Assembly: GCF_031884435.1 (NCBI RefSeq)
Contig: NZ_CP134779.1
Span: forward strand, 372,001-436,000
DNA length: 64,000 nucleotides
DNA from: Bosea sp. 685
Lineage (GTDB): Bacteria; Pseudomonadota; Alphaproteobacteria; Rhizobiales; Beijerinckiaceae
Direction of reading: 5' to 3'
Part shown: positions 9,260 through 17,881 of the stretch, one piece after another
Position numbering within the stretch: position 1 is the stretch's first letter
Layout: every line of letters begins with the position of its first letter
Program-made: the position numbers and the translations under genes
Notes under the pieces: generated by a model
Database searches by the model: none
Seen by the model: only the letters and a program-made list of their open reading frames with translations
Told to the model about the DNA's origin: nothing

Positions 9260-10234
9260 TTAAGCCACGCCCAGCGTCAGCAGGTCGTGGACATGGACGA
9301 GCCCGACCGGCTTGTCTTCGCCATCGGCGACGATCAGCGCGGTGATGCGCAGGCGGTTGACCATCTCCAGCGCCTCGACCGCCAGTGCATCGGGCGCGAT
9401 GCGGCGCGGATTTGGCGTCATCACGTCGCGGGCGCGGCGCGCGGTGACGTTGCCTGAGGTCAATTTGCGGCGCAGATCGCCATCGGTGACCACGCCTGCC
9501 AGCCGGCCGTCGGGGTCGACGACGATGGCGCAGCCGAACCCCTTGGCCGAAATCATCTCGACCACGTCGGCGACGGCGGCGTCGAGCCCAACGCGCGGCA
9601 GCGCCTCGCCGCGATGCATGATGCTCTCGACGGTCTTGAGCTGGGCGCCAAGCTTGCCGCCGGGGTGGTAGACGAAGAAATCCTGGCGCGAGAAGCCGCG
9701 CGCCTCCAGCAGGGCGACGGCGAGCGCGTCGCCGAGCGCCATCTGCATCGTCGTTGATGTGGTCGGCGCCAGCCCATTCGGGCAGGCCTCGGCCGCCTTG
9801 GGCAGGATCAACGCGATATCGGCCTCGCGCCCGAGCGCGCTGTCGGCATTCGAGGTCAGGCCGATCAGCCCGACGCGAAAGCGCCGGGTATGGCCGACGA
9901 TGGCCGCGAGCTCCGCCGTCTCGCCCGACCAGGACAGCGCGATCACCACATCCTCGGGCTGGACCATGCCGAGATCGCCATGGCTGGCCTCGGCCGGGTG
10001 GACGAAATGCGCGGGCGTGCCGGTCGAGGCCAGGGTCGCCGCGATCTTGCGCCCGATATGGCCGGATTTGCCCATGCCGGTGACGACGACTCGGCCGCTG
10101 GCGGCGCGGATCAGCTCGACAGCCGCCGCGAAGGGCTGGCCCAGCCCATCGGCGAGCGCCTCGTGAAGCGTATCGAGCCCGGAGCGCTCGGTTGCGATGG
10201 TGCGAAGCGCGGAAGCGCGGATGTCGGCCGTCAT
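9260..10234 (-). CDS. kdsD: KpsF/GutQ-type D-arabinose 5-phosphate isomerase
   Basis: A 324-residue enzyme converting ribulose 5-phosphate to arabinose 5-phosphate, the precursor of Kdo in lipopolysaccharide. The SIS domain carries GMGKSGHIG (53-61) and HPAEASHGDLGM. Two CBS domains follow from about residue 205 (MHRGEALPRVGLD...VVDPDGRLAGVVTDGDLRR, then VMTPNPRRIAPD). Length and domain order match KdsD. No other Kdo gene is near, so the gene name rests on family similarity rather than context. Confidence 0.92.
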   Translation of the reverse strand: MTADIRASALRTIATERSGLDTLHEALADGLGQPFAAAVELIRAASGRVVVTGMGKSGHIGRKIAATLASTGTPAHFVHPAEASHGDLGMVQPEDVVIALSWSGETAELAAIVGHTRRFRVGLIGLTSNADSALGREADIALILPKAAEACPNGLAPTTSTTMQMALGDALAVALLEARGFSRQDFFVYHPGGKLGAQLKTVESIMHRGEALPRVGLDAAVADVVEMISAKGFGCAIVVDPDGRLAGVVTDGDLRRKLTSGNVTARRARDVMTPNPRRIAPDALAVEALEMVNRLRITALIVADGEDKPVGLVHVHDLLTLGVA

Positions 10235-10389
10235 GAGCGGCGCTCTAGCACGAGGACTGGCTGCTGCGCCACCATTCCTCGCCGAGCTGGCCGGTGCATT
10301 GACGCGCCATTAACCCTCTTCGTTCTAACTCTCTTAACCATGCGCGCCATGCCGGTGCGCCAGCCCTTGTCTGGAGCGAGAGCCTGCGC

Positions 10390-11913
10390 GTGTCCCGCGT
10401 CATCATCCTGCTGCTGTCGGGGGTCGCTGCGGCGAGCCTCGTGCTCGCCACGGCCGGGGCGCAGGCGCAGACGCGCGCGACGGGCCTGCGCAGCGGCACG
10501 CCGGTCTATGTCACGCAGGAGGCGCCTGCCGCAGCAATGCCATCGGGCTTTCCGAGCACGCCGAGCGGCGTCGCGGACCCTGCCGTCCAGATCCAGGGCC
10601 AGAATTCGGTGGTGTCGCGCCGGCCGCCGCCGCGTGCAAGCAAGCCGGTGCAGGCGCGTGGCCTGCGCGGCGTCACGCAGCGCCAGTTCCGCGCGCCGCA
10701 GCGCATCGTCACAGGCCTGCCGCCGGCCCCCGAGCCGCTGCCGCCACGCCGGCGCAAGACGGCTGTCGAGGAAGACCCCTACGCGCCGCTCGGCCTGCGG
10801 CTCGGCAATGTCACGTTGAGGCCGGGCTTCACCAATTCGATCGGCTATGACAGCAATCCGCAGCGGGTCAGCGGTTCCGCGCGCAACAGCTCGCCGTTCG
10901 GCCGTTATGAGGGCGATCTCGCCATCCAGTCGGACTGGAACACCAACGAGCTGAAGGGCTCGCTGCGCGCCGGCTATTCCGATTACTTCCGCGACAGGGA
11001 CGCCTCGCGCCCCGATGGCGAGGGCAAGCTCGATCTGCGGTTGGACGCGACGCGCGACACCCGCATCCTGCTCGAGAGCCGGTTCAAGCTGGACACGCAG
11101 CGTCCGGGCTCGCCCGATCTGACGGCCTCGGTCACCGGGCGGCCCTTGGTTTATCAATACGGCGCCTCGGCCGGCGTGACCCACGACATGAACCGGCTGC
11201 AGTTGACGCTGCGCGGCTCGGTCGACCGCAGCGACTATGAGGACGCCAAGCTCACCAGCGGCACGACGCTCAGCCAGAAGGACCGCAACCAGACGCAGTA
11301 TGGCGTCAGGCTGCGTGCGGCCTATGAGCTGACGCCGGGCTTCAAGCCCTTCATCCAGGGCGAGATCGACACGCGGCAATTCGACCAGTCCGTCGATTCC
11401 TCGGGCTATCAGCGCTCATCCAACGGCCTGACAGGCCGGGTCGGCTCGACCTTCGAGCTCAGCCGGTTGGTCACGGGCGAGGTCTCGGCCGGCTATCAGG
11501 ACCGGGCCTATGATGACGACCGCCTGAAGAACCTGCGCGGCTTCATCGGCGACGCGGCGATCCTGTGGTCGCCGACGCCGTTGACGACGGTGACCTTGCG
11601 CGGCACCTCGGAGCTCGGCGACACCACCATCGCCGGCTCGTCGGGCACGACGGCAAGGCGCGTCTCGCTTGAAATCGCGCATGCCCTGCGCCGCAACCTG
11701 ACCCTCACCGGCTTCGCCAATTTCGGCCGCACCGAATATGACGGGCAGGGCCTGCGCGAGGATTTCTCCAGCATCGGTGCCCGCGTCGAGTACAAATTGA
11801 CCCGGACCTTCTCGGTGCGGGCGAGCTTCACCCATGAGCGCCTGAATTCGACCGCCCAGGGCTCGGACTACACCGCCAATGTCGCACAGGTGGGGCTGAG
11901 GGTGCAGTTCTGA
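10390..11913 (+). CDS. Outer-membrane beta-barrel protein (BBP2-like)
   Basis: A 507-residue protein from GTG 10390 (MSRVIILLLSGVAAASLVLA), preceded by GGAGCGAGAG. It has a signal peptide cut after AQA at about residue 27, then a Pro/Arg-rich linker (to about 130). The rest is a long series of alternating strands rich in aromatic and Gly residues (LRPGFTNSIGYDSNPQRVSG, GSLRAGYSDYFRDRD). It ends in Phe (VGLRVQF), the usual outer-membrane assembly signal. This matches the putative beta-barrel porin-2 (DUF2320) group. The substrate is unknown and the gene stands alone. Confidence 0.85.
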   Translation: MSRVIILLLSGVAAASLVLATAGAQAQTRATGLRSGTPVYVTQEAPAAAMPSGFPSTPSGVADPAVQIQGQNSVVSRRPPPRASKPVQARGLRGVTQRQFRAPQRIVTGLPPAPEPLPPRRRKTAVEEDPYAPLGLRLGNVTLRPGFTNSIGYDSNPQRVSGSARNSSPFGRYEGDLAIQSDWNTNELKGSLRAGYSDYFRDRDASRPDGEGKLDLRLDATRDTRILLESRFKLDTQRPGSPDLTASVTGRPLVYQYGASAGVTHDMNRLQLTLRGSVDRSDYEDAKLTSGTTLSQKDRNQTQYGVRLRAAYELTPGFKPFIQGEIDTRQFDQSVDSSGYQRSSNGLTGRVGSTFELSRLVTGEVSAGYQDRAYDDDRLKNLRGFIGDAAILWSPTPLTTVTLRGTSELGDTTIAGSSGTTARRVSLEIAHALRRNLTLTGFANFGRTEYDGQGLREDFSSIGARVEYKLTRTFSVRASFTHERLNSTAQGSDYTANVAQVGLRVQF

Positions 11914-11916
11914 GGC

Positions 11917-11999
11917 AGGCAGTCGGCAATGGGCAGTCGGAAGATAACGAGCGACTTGTCTTCGACTGCCTACTGCCTACTGCCTATTGCCGACTGCCT
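11917..11999. repeat. Inverted repeat between convergent genes
   Basis: AGGCAGTCGGCAATGGGCA (11917-11935) pairs with TGCCTATTGCCGACTGCCT (11981-11999) with one mismatch. The loop contains further ACTGCCT direct repeats. It sits between the convergent outer-membrane protein and oligoendopeptidase genes and may act as a bidirectional terminator, though no T-run is visible. Confidence 0.7.
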
Positions 12000-12021
12000 C
12001 CGAGCGGCGTAGCCGCGAGCC

Positions 12022-13878
12022 TTACTCCATCCCTTCCAGCTCGATGATCATCCCCTCGATCATCTTCAGCCCGATCTGCCAGAAGGCGGGATCGCGCGCG
12101 TCGAGACCGAAGGGTGCGAGCAGTTCGGAATGGTGCTTGGTGCCGCCAGCCGAGAGCAAAGCGAAATAGCGCTCCTGAAAGCCCTCGGCCGCATTCTGGT
12201 AGACGCCGTAGAGCGAATTCACCAGGCAATCGCCGAAGGCATAGGCGTAAACGTAGAACGGCGAATGGATGAAGTGCGGGATGTAGCACCAGAACGGCTC
12301 GTAGCCCGATCCCAGCCTGATCGCCGGCCCCAGGCTCTCGGCCTGCACGCTCATCCAGAGTTCGCAGAGATTCTCAGCCGTCAGCTCGCCTGATTTGCGC
12401 GCCTCATGGACCTTGCGCTCGAAGGAGTAGAAGGCGATCTGGCGCACGACCGTGTTGATCATGTCCTCGACCTTGGCCGCCAGCATCGCCTTGCGCTGCT
12501 TTGCGTCCGTGGTGCCGTCGAGCAGGCGGCGGAAGGTCAGCATCTCCCCGAAGACGCTGGCGGTCTCGGCGAGCGTCAACGGCGTCGGCGCCATCAATGC
12601 GCCATTGGGGCCGGCCAGCACCTGATGGACGCCATGACCGAGCTCATGGGCCAGCGTCATCACGTCGCGCGGCTTGCCCTGGTAATTGACCAGCACATAG
12701 GGATGCGCCGAGGGCACGGTCGGGTGAGCAAACGCGCCCGGCGCCTTGCCGGGGCGGGCCGGCGCGTCGATCCAGTGCTCGTCGAAGAAGCGGCGCGCAA
12801 TGCCGGCCATCTCGGGCGAGAAGGCGTGATAGGCGTCGAGCACGGTGTCGCGCGCTTCGGCCCAGGGAATGGTGCGCTGCTCGACCTGCGGCAGCGGTGC
12901 GTTGCGGTCCCAGAAATCGAGCTGTTCGCGGCCGAACCATTTGGCCTTGAGCTTGTAGTAGCGGTGCGACAGGCGCGGATAGGCCTCGCGTACGGCTGAA
13001 ACCAGCGCATCGACTACCTCGCGCTCGACGCGATTGGCCAGATGGCGGGAATCCGCGACATCCTCGAATTTGCGCCAGCGGTCGGAAATCTCCTTGTCCT
13101 TGGCCAGCGTGTTGGTGATCAGCGCGAAGGTGCGCAATTGCTCGCGGAAGACCGCGCTCAGCGCTTCGGCCGCGGCCTTGCGGACCGCGCCGTCGGCATC
13201 CTGCAGCTTGTTCAGCGTCAGTTCGAGCGTCAATTCCTCGCCGTCGAGCCTGAAGCGCAGCGAGGCGATGGTCTCGTCGAAGAGCCGGTTCCAGGCGGCT
13301 TGCCCGGTCATCGACTTCTCGTGGAACAGTTCCTCGATCCGGTCCTCGAGTTGGTGCGGCTTGTCCTTGGCGAGGTCGTCGAGCCAGGGCTTCCAATGCG
13401 AAAGCGGCGCCTGGCCCGAGATGCGCGCCATCAGCGCGGGGTCGATCCGGTTCAGCTCCAGCTCGAAGAAGAGCAATTCCGTCACGGCCGCGTTCAGGCG
13501 GTCCTGCGTGTCGCCATAGAATTTCGCGCGCTGCGGGTCGGTGGTGTCGCCGGAATAGATCAGGCCGGCATAGGCGCCGATTCGCCCGAGCAGGTCGCTG
13601 AGCGTCTCATAACCGGCGACCGCCTCGGCCAGCACGGTCGCGGCGTCCTCGCGCTGGGCGAGCGGGCCGAGCTTGCCGCGATAGAGTTCGGCGAAGCGCT
13701 GCGATTCGCTCAAAGCGCGTTCGAGGTCGGCCTTGAAGGCGGGCGAATCCATCGCCGGATAGAGATGGCTCAGATCCCATTCCGGCAGTGGGCCCAGCGC
13801 CTTGGCGCTGCGCGCGGAGCGTTCGGCAGCTGTGGCGAAAGCGGCGGGCTCGACCATCCCTGTCACGGCGAAATTCAT
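12022..13878 (-). CDS. pepF: M3 family oligoendopeptidase F
   Basis: A 618-residue zinc endopeptidase that degrades short peptides in the cytosol. The start is taken at ATG 13878 (MNFAVTGMVEP), with GAGG about 10 bp upstream. A frame up to 13920 would add 14 residues without family support. The zinc motif HELGH is at 411-415 (LAHELGHGVHQ), followed by the third-ligand region LTLAETASVFGEML. The C-terminal part (LGSGYEPFWCYIPHFIHSPF, YAYAFGDCLVNSLYGVYQ) is typical of PepF. It is convergent with the barrel protein gene and divergent from the sigma-54 regulator. Confidence 0.95.
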   Translation of the reverse strand: MNFAVTGMVEPAAFATAAERSARSAKALGPLPEWDLSHLYPAMDSPAFKADLERALSESQRFAELYRGKLGPLAQREDAATVLAEAVAGYETLSDLLGRIGAYAGLIYSGDTTDPQRAKFYGDTQDRLNAAVTELLFFELELNRIDPALMARISGQAPLSHWKPWLDDLAKDKPHQLEDRIEELFHEKSMTGQAAWNRLFDETIASLRFRLDGEELTLELTLNKLQDADGAVRKAAAEALSAVFREQLRTFALITNTLAKDKEISDRWRKFEDVADSRHLANRVEREVVDALVSAVREAYPRLSHRYYKLKAKWFGREQLDFWDRNAPLPQVEQRTIPWAEARDTVLDAYHAFSPEMAGIARRFFDEHWIDAPARPGKAPGAFAHPTVPSAHPYVLVNYQGKPRDVMTLAHELGHGVHQVLAGPNGALMAPTPLTLAETASVFGEMLTFRRLLDGTTDAKQRKAMLAAKVEDMINTVVRQIAFYSFERKVHEARKSGELTAENLCELWMSVQAESLGPAIRLGSGYEPFWCYIPHFIHSPFYVYAYAFGDCLVNSLYGVYQNAAEGFQERYFALLSAGGTKHHSELLAPFGLDARDPAFWQIGLKMIEGMIIELEGME

Positions 13879-14090
13879 CTCTGCAACACCTCGCTGGCCC
13901 GATAGGCCTTCCCCACTCATATGCGCGGAGCGGCGTTTGCGATCAACGCCGGAGCGCCGGGCAGAGGTGGTTTGACGCAGGCTGTGGCGCTTAAGCGCCG
14001 CTTAACCGTTCTGACCGAGGATGACCCAGAACGGAACAGCCGATTCCGTCTCGCGATGTCGTTTTCGCACTGCCTGGCCTTCGAGGTTTC

Positions 14091-15584
14091 ATGTCCGCCA
14101 CCGTTCTCGTCGTCGACGACGATCCCGTCCAGCGCCGCCTGCTCGACGCGATGCTGAAGCGTTTTGGTTACGATGTGGTCGTCGTCGAGAGCGGCAGCGA
14201 GGCGGTCAATCTGCTTGGCCATGGTGAGGGCGAGAGGTTCGATGCCGTGGTGCTCGATCTCGTCATGCCGGAGCTCGACGGCATGGGCGTGCTCGCGGCG
14301 CTGCGCGAGCGCGGCATCGAGACGCCGGTCATCGTGCAGACGGCGCATAGCTCGATCGAGACCGTCGTCTCGGCGATACGCGCCGGCGCGGTCGATTTCG
14401 TGGTCAAGCCGGTCGGCGCGGAACGCTTGCAGATATCGCTCAAGAACGCGCTGAAGCTGGGCGCGCTCGAACATGAACTGCGCCACATCAAGCGGCGCGT
14501 CTCCGGCACGCTCGGTTTCCGCGACCTCGCCACCAAGAGTGCCGACATGGCGCGCGTGGTACGCCTGGCCGAGCGCGCCGCAAAATCCAATATCCCGATC
14601 CTGGTCGAGGGCGAATCAGGCGTCGGCAAGGAGGTGCTGGCGCGCGCGATTCAGGGCACCAGTGATCGCAAGGGTAAGCCCTTCGTCACGGTGAACTGCG
14701 GCGCGATCCCGCATAACCTCGTCGAGTCGATCCTGTTCGGCCATGAGAAGGGCGCCTTCACCGGCGCGACCGAGCGTCATATCGGCAAATTCGTCGAGGC
14801 TAATGGCGGCACGCTCTTCCTCGACGAGGTCGGCGAATTGCCGCTCGACGCGCAGGTCAAGTTGCTGCGCGCCATCCAGGAGGGTGAGGTCGACCCCGTC
14901 GGCGCCAAGAAGTCGGTGCGTGTCGATATCCGCATCATTTCCGCGACCAATAAGAGCCTGCTCGACCAGGTGAAGCAGGGCGAGTTCCGCGAGGATCTCT
15001 ATTACCGCCTCAACGTCTTCCCGATCACGCTGCCGCCCTTGCGCCAGCGCCGCGAGGATATCGCCGATCTGGCGCGCGGGTTCCTGGCGCGCTTTGCCGC
15101 CGAGGAAGGCAAGAAACTGCGCGGGCTCAGTGCCGAGGCGCTTGGGCTGATCAGCGGCTATGACTGGCCGGGCAATGTCCGCCAGCTCGAGAACGCGATG
15201 TTCCGCGCGGTGGTCCTGGCTGATGGCGACGAATTGACCGTGGCCGAGTTCCCGCAGATCGCGGCCCAGATGGAGGGCTTCGACATCCGCATCCCGCCGG
15301 TGTCGGCCTCGCTGATGCGCCAGGACATGCGCAATGACACGCCGCGCATCATCCAGATGCCTGTGCGCGATCCCAATTCGCTCGAACTCGTCGCCGGGTC
15401 CGACATGCGCAAGCTCGACGATCTCGAGCGCGAGATCATCAAATTCGCGCTGGCGCATTATCGCGGTCACATGTCGGAGATCTCGCGCAAGCTCGGCATC
15501 GGCCGCTCGACGCTCTATCGCAAGCTCAAGGATTACGGGCTGATCGAGAACGAGCCCGGCGCCGAAAGCGAGGATGCGGCCTGA
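14091..15584 (+). CDS. Sigma-54-dependent response regulator (NtrC family)
   Basis: A 497-residue transcription activator. The receiver domain (1-118) has acidic residues DDD (9-11), phospho-acceptor D56, T84 and K106. The AAA+ domain has Walker A GESGVGKE (174-181), the sigma-54 contact loop GAFTGA (221-226) and Walker B TLFLDEVG (241-248). A Fis-type helix-turn-helix ends the protein ([19 protein letters not shown]). It should open promoters bound by RpoN when phosphorylated. No histidine kinase lies next to it, so its signal is unknown. The domain layout also fits the FlbD/DctD group, but nothing ties it to flagella. Confidence 0.93.
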   Translation: MSATVLVVDDDPVQRRLLDAMLKRFGYDVVVVESGSEAVNLLGHGEGERFDAVVLDLVMPELDGMGVLAALRERGIETPVIVQTAHSSIETVVSAIRAGAVDFVVKPVGAERLQISLKNALKLGALEHELRHIKRRVSGTLGFRDLATKSADMARVVRLAERAAKSNIPILVEGESGVGKEVLARAIQGTSDRKGKPFVTVNCGAIPHNLVESILFGHEKGAFTGATERHIGKFVEANGGTLFLDEVGELPLDAQVKLLRAIQEGEVDPVGAKKSVRVDIRIISATNKSLLDQVKQGEFREDLYYRLNVFPITLPPLRQRREDIADLARGFLARFAAEEGKKLRGLSAEALGLISGYDWPGNVRQLENAMFRAVVLADGDELTVAEFPQIAAQMEGFDIRIPPVSASLMRQDMRNDTPRIIQMPVRDPNSLELVAGSDMRKLDDLEREIIKFALAHYRGHMSEISRKLGIGRSTLYRKLKDYGLIENEPGAESEDAA

Positions 15585-15775
15585 GGCATGAGGCGCAACC
15601 GAAGCTCCGCATTCGCCAATGGCGGGGTTCCGTTTTCGGCCGAGGTCACACCAAAAATTTAAAGCCGATCGGCACTGTCTGAATAGCGGGGGCTGTTGCG
15701 CCGCCGCATCTTGTCCAAATCCGCTGACTCACGCAGAAGCGGTGAGATCTCGGCGAACATTCGAGGATAGCGAGC

Positions 15776-17707
15776 ATGCGTCGTCGCCACTGGGCGGGCT
15801 TGGGTTCAGCCTCGGTTCTGGCGCTTGCGCTGGGGCTGACGGCAGCGAGCGCGCAAGCGCCTTCTGCCCAAGCGCCTTCTACCCAAGCGCCTTCTACCAT
15901 GGACCCCACGCTCGGCATTCCACTGCCGGAGCAGCCGGCCCTGGTCATCCTGCGCGACGAGCGGCCGGCCGAGGTCTCGCGCGAAGAGCCCGGCATGGTG
16001 ACGGGAACGGTCGCTCCCTCACTGGTGCCGCAGAACAATCTCGTGACGTCAGAGCCGCGGCCCACGCCTGCGACGACGCCCGGGGTCGATGATCGTCCCG
16101 CAGCGCTCGATATTCCTGCTGCGGATAGTCCTGCCACCGACATCCCGGCCGTCGATCTGCCGCCGCTCGATCCTGCGCTGTCACCGCCCGAGCCCCTGCG
16201 CTCGGCTGCGCCCAGCGAGGTCACGATTCCCCCGCCGGACCTGCCCAAGGTCGTGGTCGAATTGCCCGCGGGCTCCAATCTCGCCGGTGATATCGGCGCG
16301 CACATGACCGAGGGGCTGGCGCTGCCGCGCCTGGCTGAGCGTGAGCGCAGCGAGATTCTGGCCGCCTATCAGGCGCAGGAGAACCGGCCGCTCTGGATCG
16401 ACGGCAAGGGCTGGAGCGAGGCCGCCAGGCATCTCGTCGCCCAGCTCGGCCGCGCGGCTGAGGACGGGCTGAGGCCGACCGATTATCCGCTGCCGGTGTT
16501 CGAGGCGAGCGACAAGGGCAAGCTCGCAGAAGCCGATGTCAGGCTCTCGGCGTTGGCAGTCCTCTACGCTCGTGACGCGCGCGGTGGTCGCATCGATCCG
16601 CGCCGCCTGTCGAAGCTGATCACGCCGACGCTCTATCTGCCCTCGGCTACCGAGGTGCTGTCGGAACTGACGGCGGTGCAGGATCCAGGCGCTGCGCTCG
16701 CTGCCTATAACCCGCCGCATGAGCAGTATCGCCGTCTCAAGGCCAAGCTCGCCGAGCTGCGCGAGCATCAGGACGATACGCCGCTGGTGCGCATTCCGGC
16801 TGGCCCGCCGCTGAAGCTTGGCATGCGCGACGAGCGCGTGCCGCTGGTCCGGGCGCGGCTAGGCCTGGGGCCGTCAGAGGAGCCGGTCTTCGACCATTCG
16901 ACCGCACTGGCGCTGGCCGATTTCCAGAAGAAGGCCGGGCTGCCGGCCAATGGCGTGCTCAGCGAGCGCACGCTGGCCGCGCTGGGTACGCCGGCGACGG
17001 CGCGCGGCGAGCAGGACATCATCGCCCAGATGGAGCGCTGGCGCTGGCTGCCGCCCGATCTCGGCGAGAGCCACATCATCGTCAACGTGCCGGAGTTCAT
17101 GGTCCGCGTCGTGCGGGACGGCAAGGTCGTGCACCAGACCCGCGCTATCGTCGGCAAGCCCGATACGGCGACGCCGATCTTCTCGCACAAGATGGACCAC
17201 GTCATCGTGAATCCGTCCTGGAACGTGCCGCCTTCGATCCTGAAGAAGGAGTTCCTGCCGGGCCTTGCGGCCGATCCCAATTATGCCGCCAAGCGCGGCT
17301 ATGTGGTAACGCGGCACGGCAACAACATCTCCGTCCGCCAGCCCCCGGGCGAGCGCAACGCGCTCGGCTGGATCAAGTTCATGTTCCCCAATGACCATGC
17401 CGTCTACCTGCACGACACGCCAAACCGCCGGCTTTTCGCCAGCGAACGCCGCGCGTTCAGCCATGGCTGCGTGCGCGTCGACAATCCCTTCCTGCTGGCG
17501 GATCAGGTGCTCGGGCCGGACTGGTCGCATGAGCGGCTGAAGCGCCTGATCGGCTCGGGCGAGCGCATGATCAAGCTGCCGCAGCCATTGCCGATCCATC
17601 TGGTCTACAACACCTATGTCGTGGGTGCTGACGGCCACATGACGGTTTTCGACGATCTGTATGGTTTCCATCGGCTCGTCCGGCAGGCGCTGGAGCAGCG
17701 TGGCTGA
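15776..17707 (+). CDS. Murein L,D-transpeptidase, YcbB/LdtD-like
   Basis: A 643-residue periplasmic enzyme forming 3-3 cross-links in peptidoglycan. It has a signal peptide (MRRRHWAGLGSASVLALALG) and a low-complexity Pro/Ala/Thr segment to about 165 that starts with a 15-bp triplicate. A scaffold domain and a peptidoglycan-binding domain follow (about 340-405, LKLGMRDERVPLVRARLGLG). The YkuD catalytic domain (about 430-600) has H546 in HDTPNRRLF and the nucleophile C565 in SHGCVRVDNP. The next gene on the same strand encodes a MepK-type endopeptidase, the enzyme class that cuts 3-3 links. Confidence 0.93.
   Translation: MRRRHWAGLGSASVLALALGLTAASAQAPSAQAPSTQAPSTMDPTLGIPLPEQPALVILRDERPAEVSREEPGMVTGTVAPSLVPQNNLVTSEPRPTPATTPGVDDRPAALDIPAADSPATDIPAVDLPPLDPALSPPEPLRSAAPSEVTIPPPDLPKVVVELPAGSNLAGDIGAHMTEGLALPRLAERERSEILAAYQAQENRPLWIDGKGWSEAARHLVAQLGRAAEDGLRPTDYPLPVFEASDKGKLAEADVRLSALAVLYARDARGGRIDPRRLSKLITPTLYLPSATEVLSELTAVQDPGAALAAYNPPHEQYRRLKAKLAELREHQDDTPLVRIPAGPPLKLGMRDERVPLVRARLGLGPSEEPVFDHSTALALADFQKKAGLPANGVLSERTLAALGTPATARGEQDIIAQMERWRWLPPDLGESHIIVNVPEFMVRVVRDGKVVHQTRAIVGKPDTATPIFSHKMDHVIVNPSWNVPPSILKKEFLPGLAADPNYAAKRGYVVTRHGNNISVRQPPGERNALGWIKFMFPNDHAVYLHDTPNRRLFASERRAFSHGCVRVDNPFLLADQVLGPDWSHERLKRLIGSGERMIKLPQPLPIHLVYNTYVVGADGHMTVFDDLYGFHRLVRQALEQRG
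15854..15898 (+). repeat. 15-bp in-frame tandem repeat, three copies
   Basis: CAAGCGCCTTCTGCC, then CAAGCGCCTTCTACC twice (15854-15868, 15869-15883, 15884-15898). They encode QAPS(A/T) units just after the signal peptide of the L,D-transpeptidase. The near identity suggests recent slippage. The repeat lies in a linker where length changes should be tolerated. Confidence 0.9.
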
Positions 17708-17881
17708 ACCCGTCTGGCGGGACGGGCACGGTTTCGCCACGTTCCGCCGTTAGCGGAATTCGGCGGAAAAGTCGGGGTATGGCGATTGCCGGCTTGGTAA
17801 CCTTGCATTAACTCTTCTCCGCAACTGTTCGTTCACGTTCATCGCGCCGCTTCAGGCGGGCACCGAGACGGGTCAAGCAGA

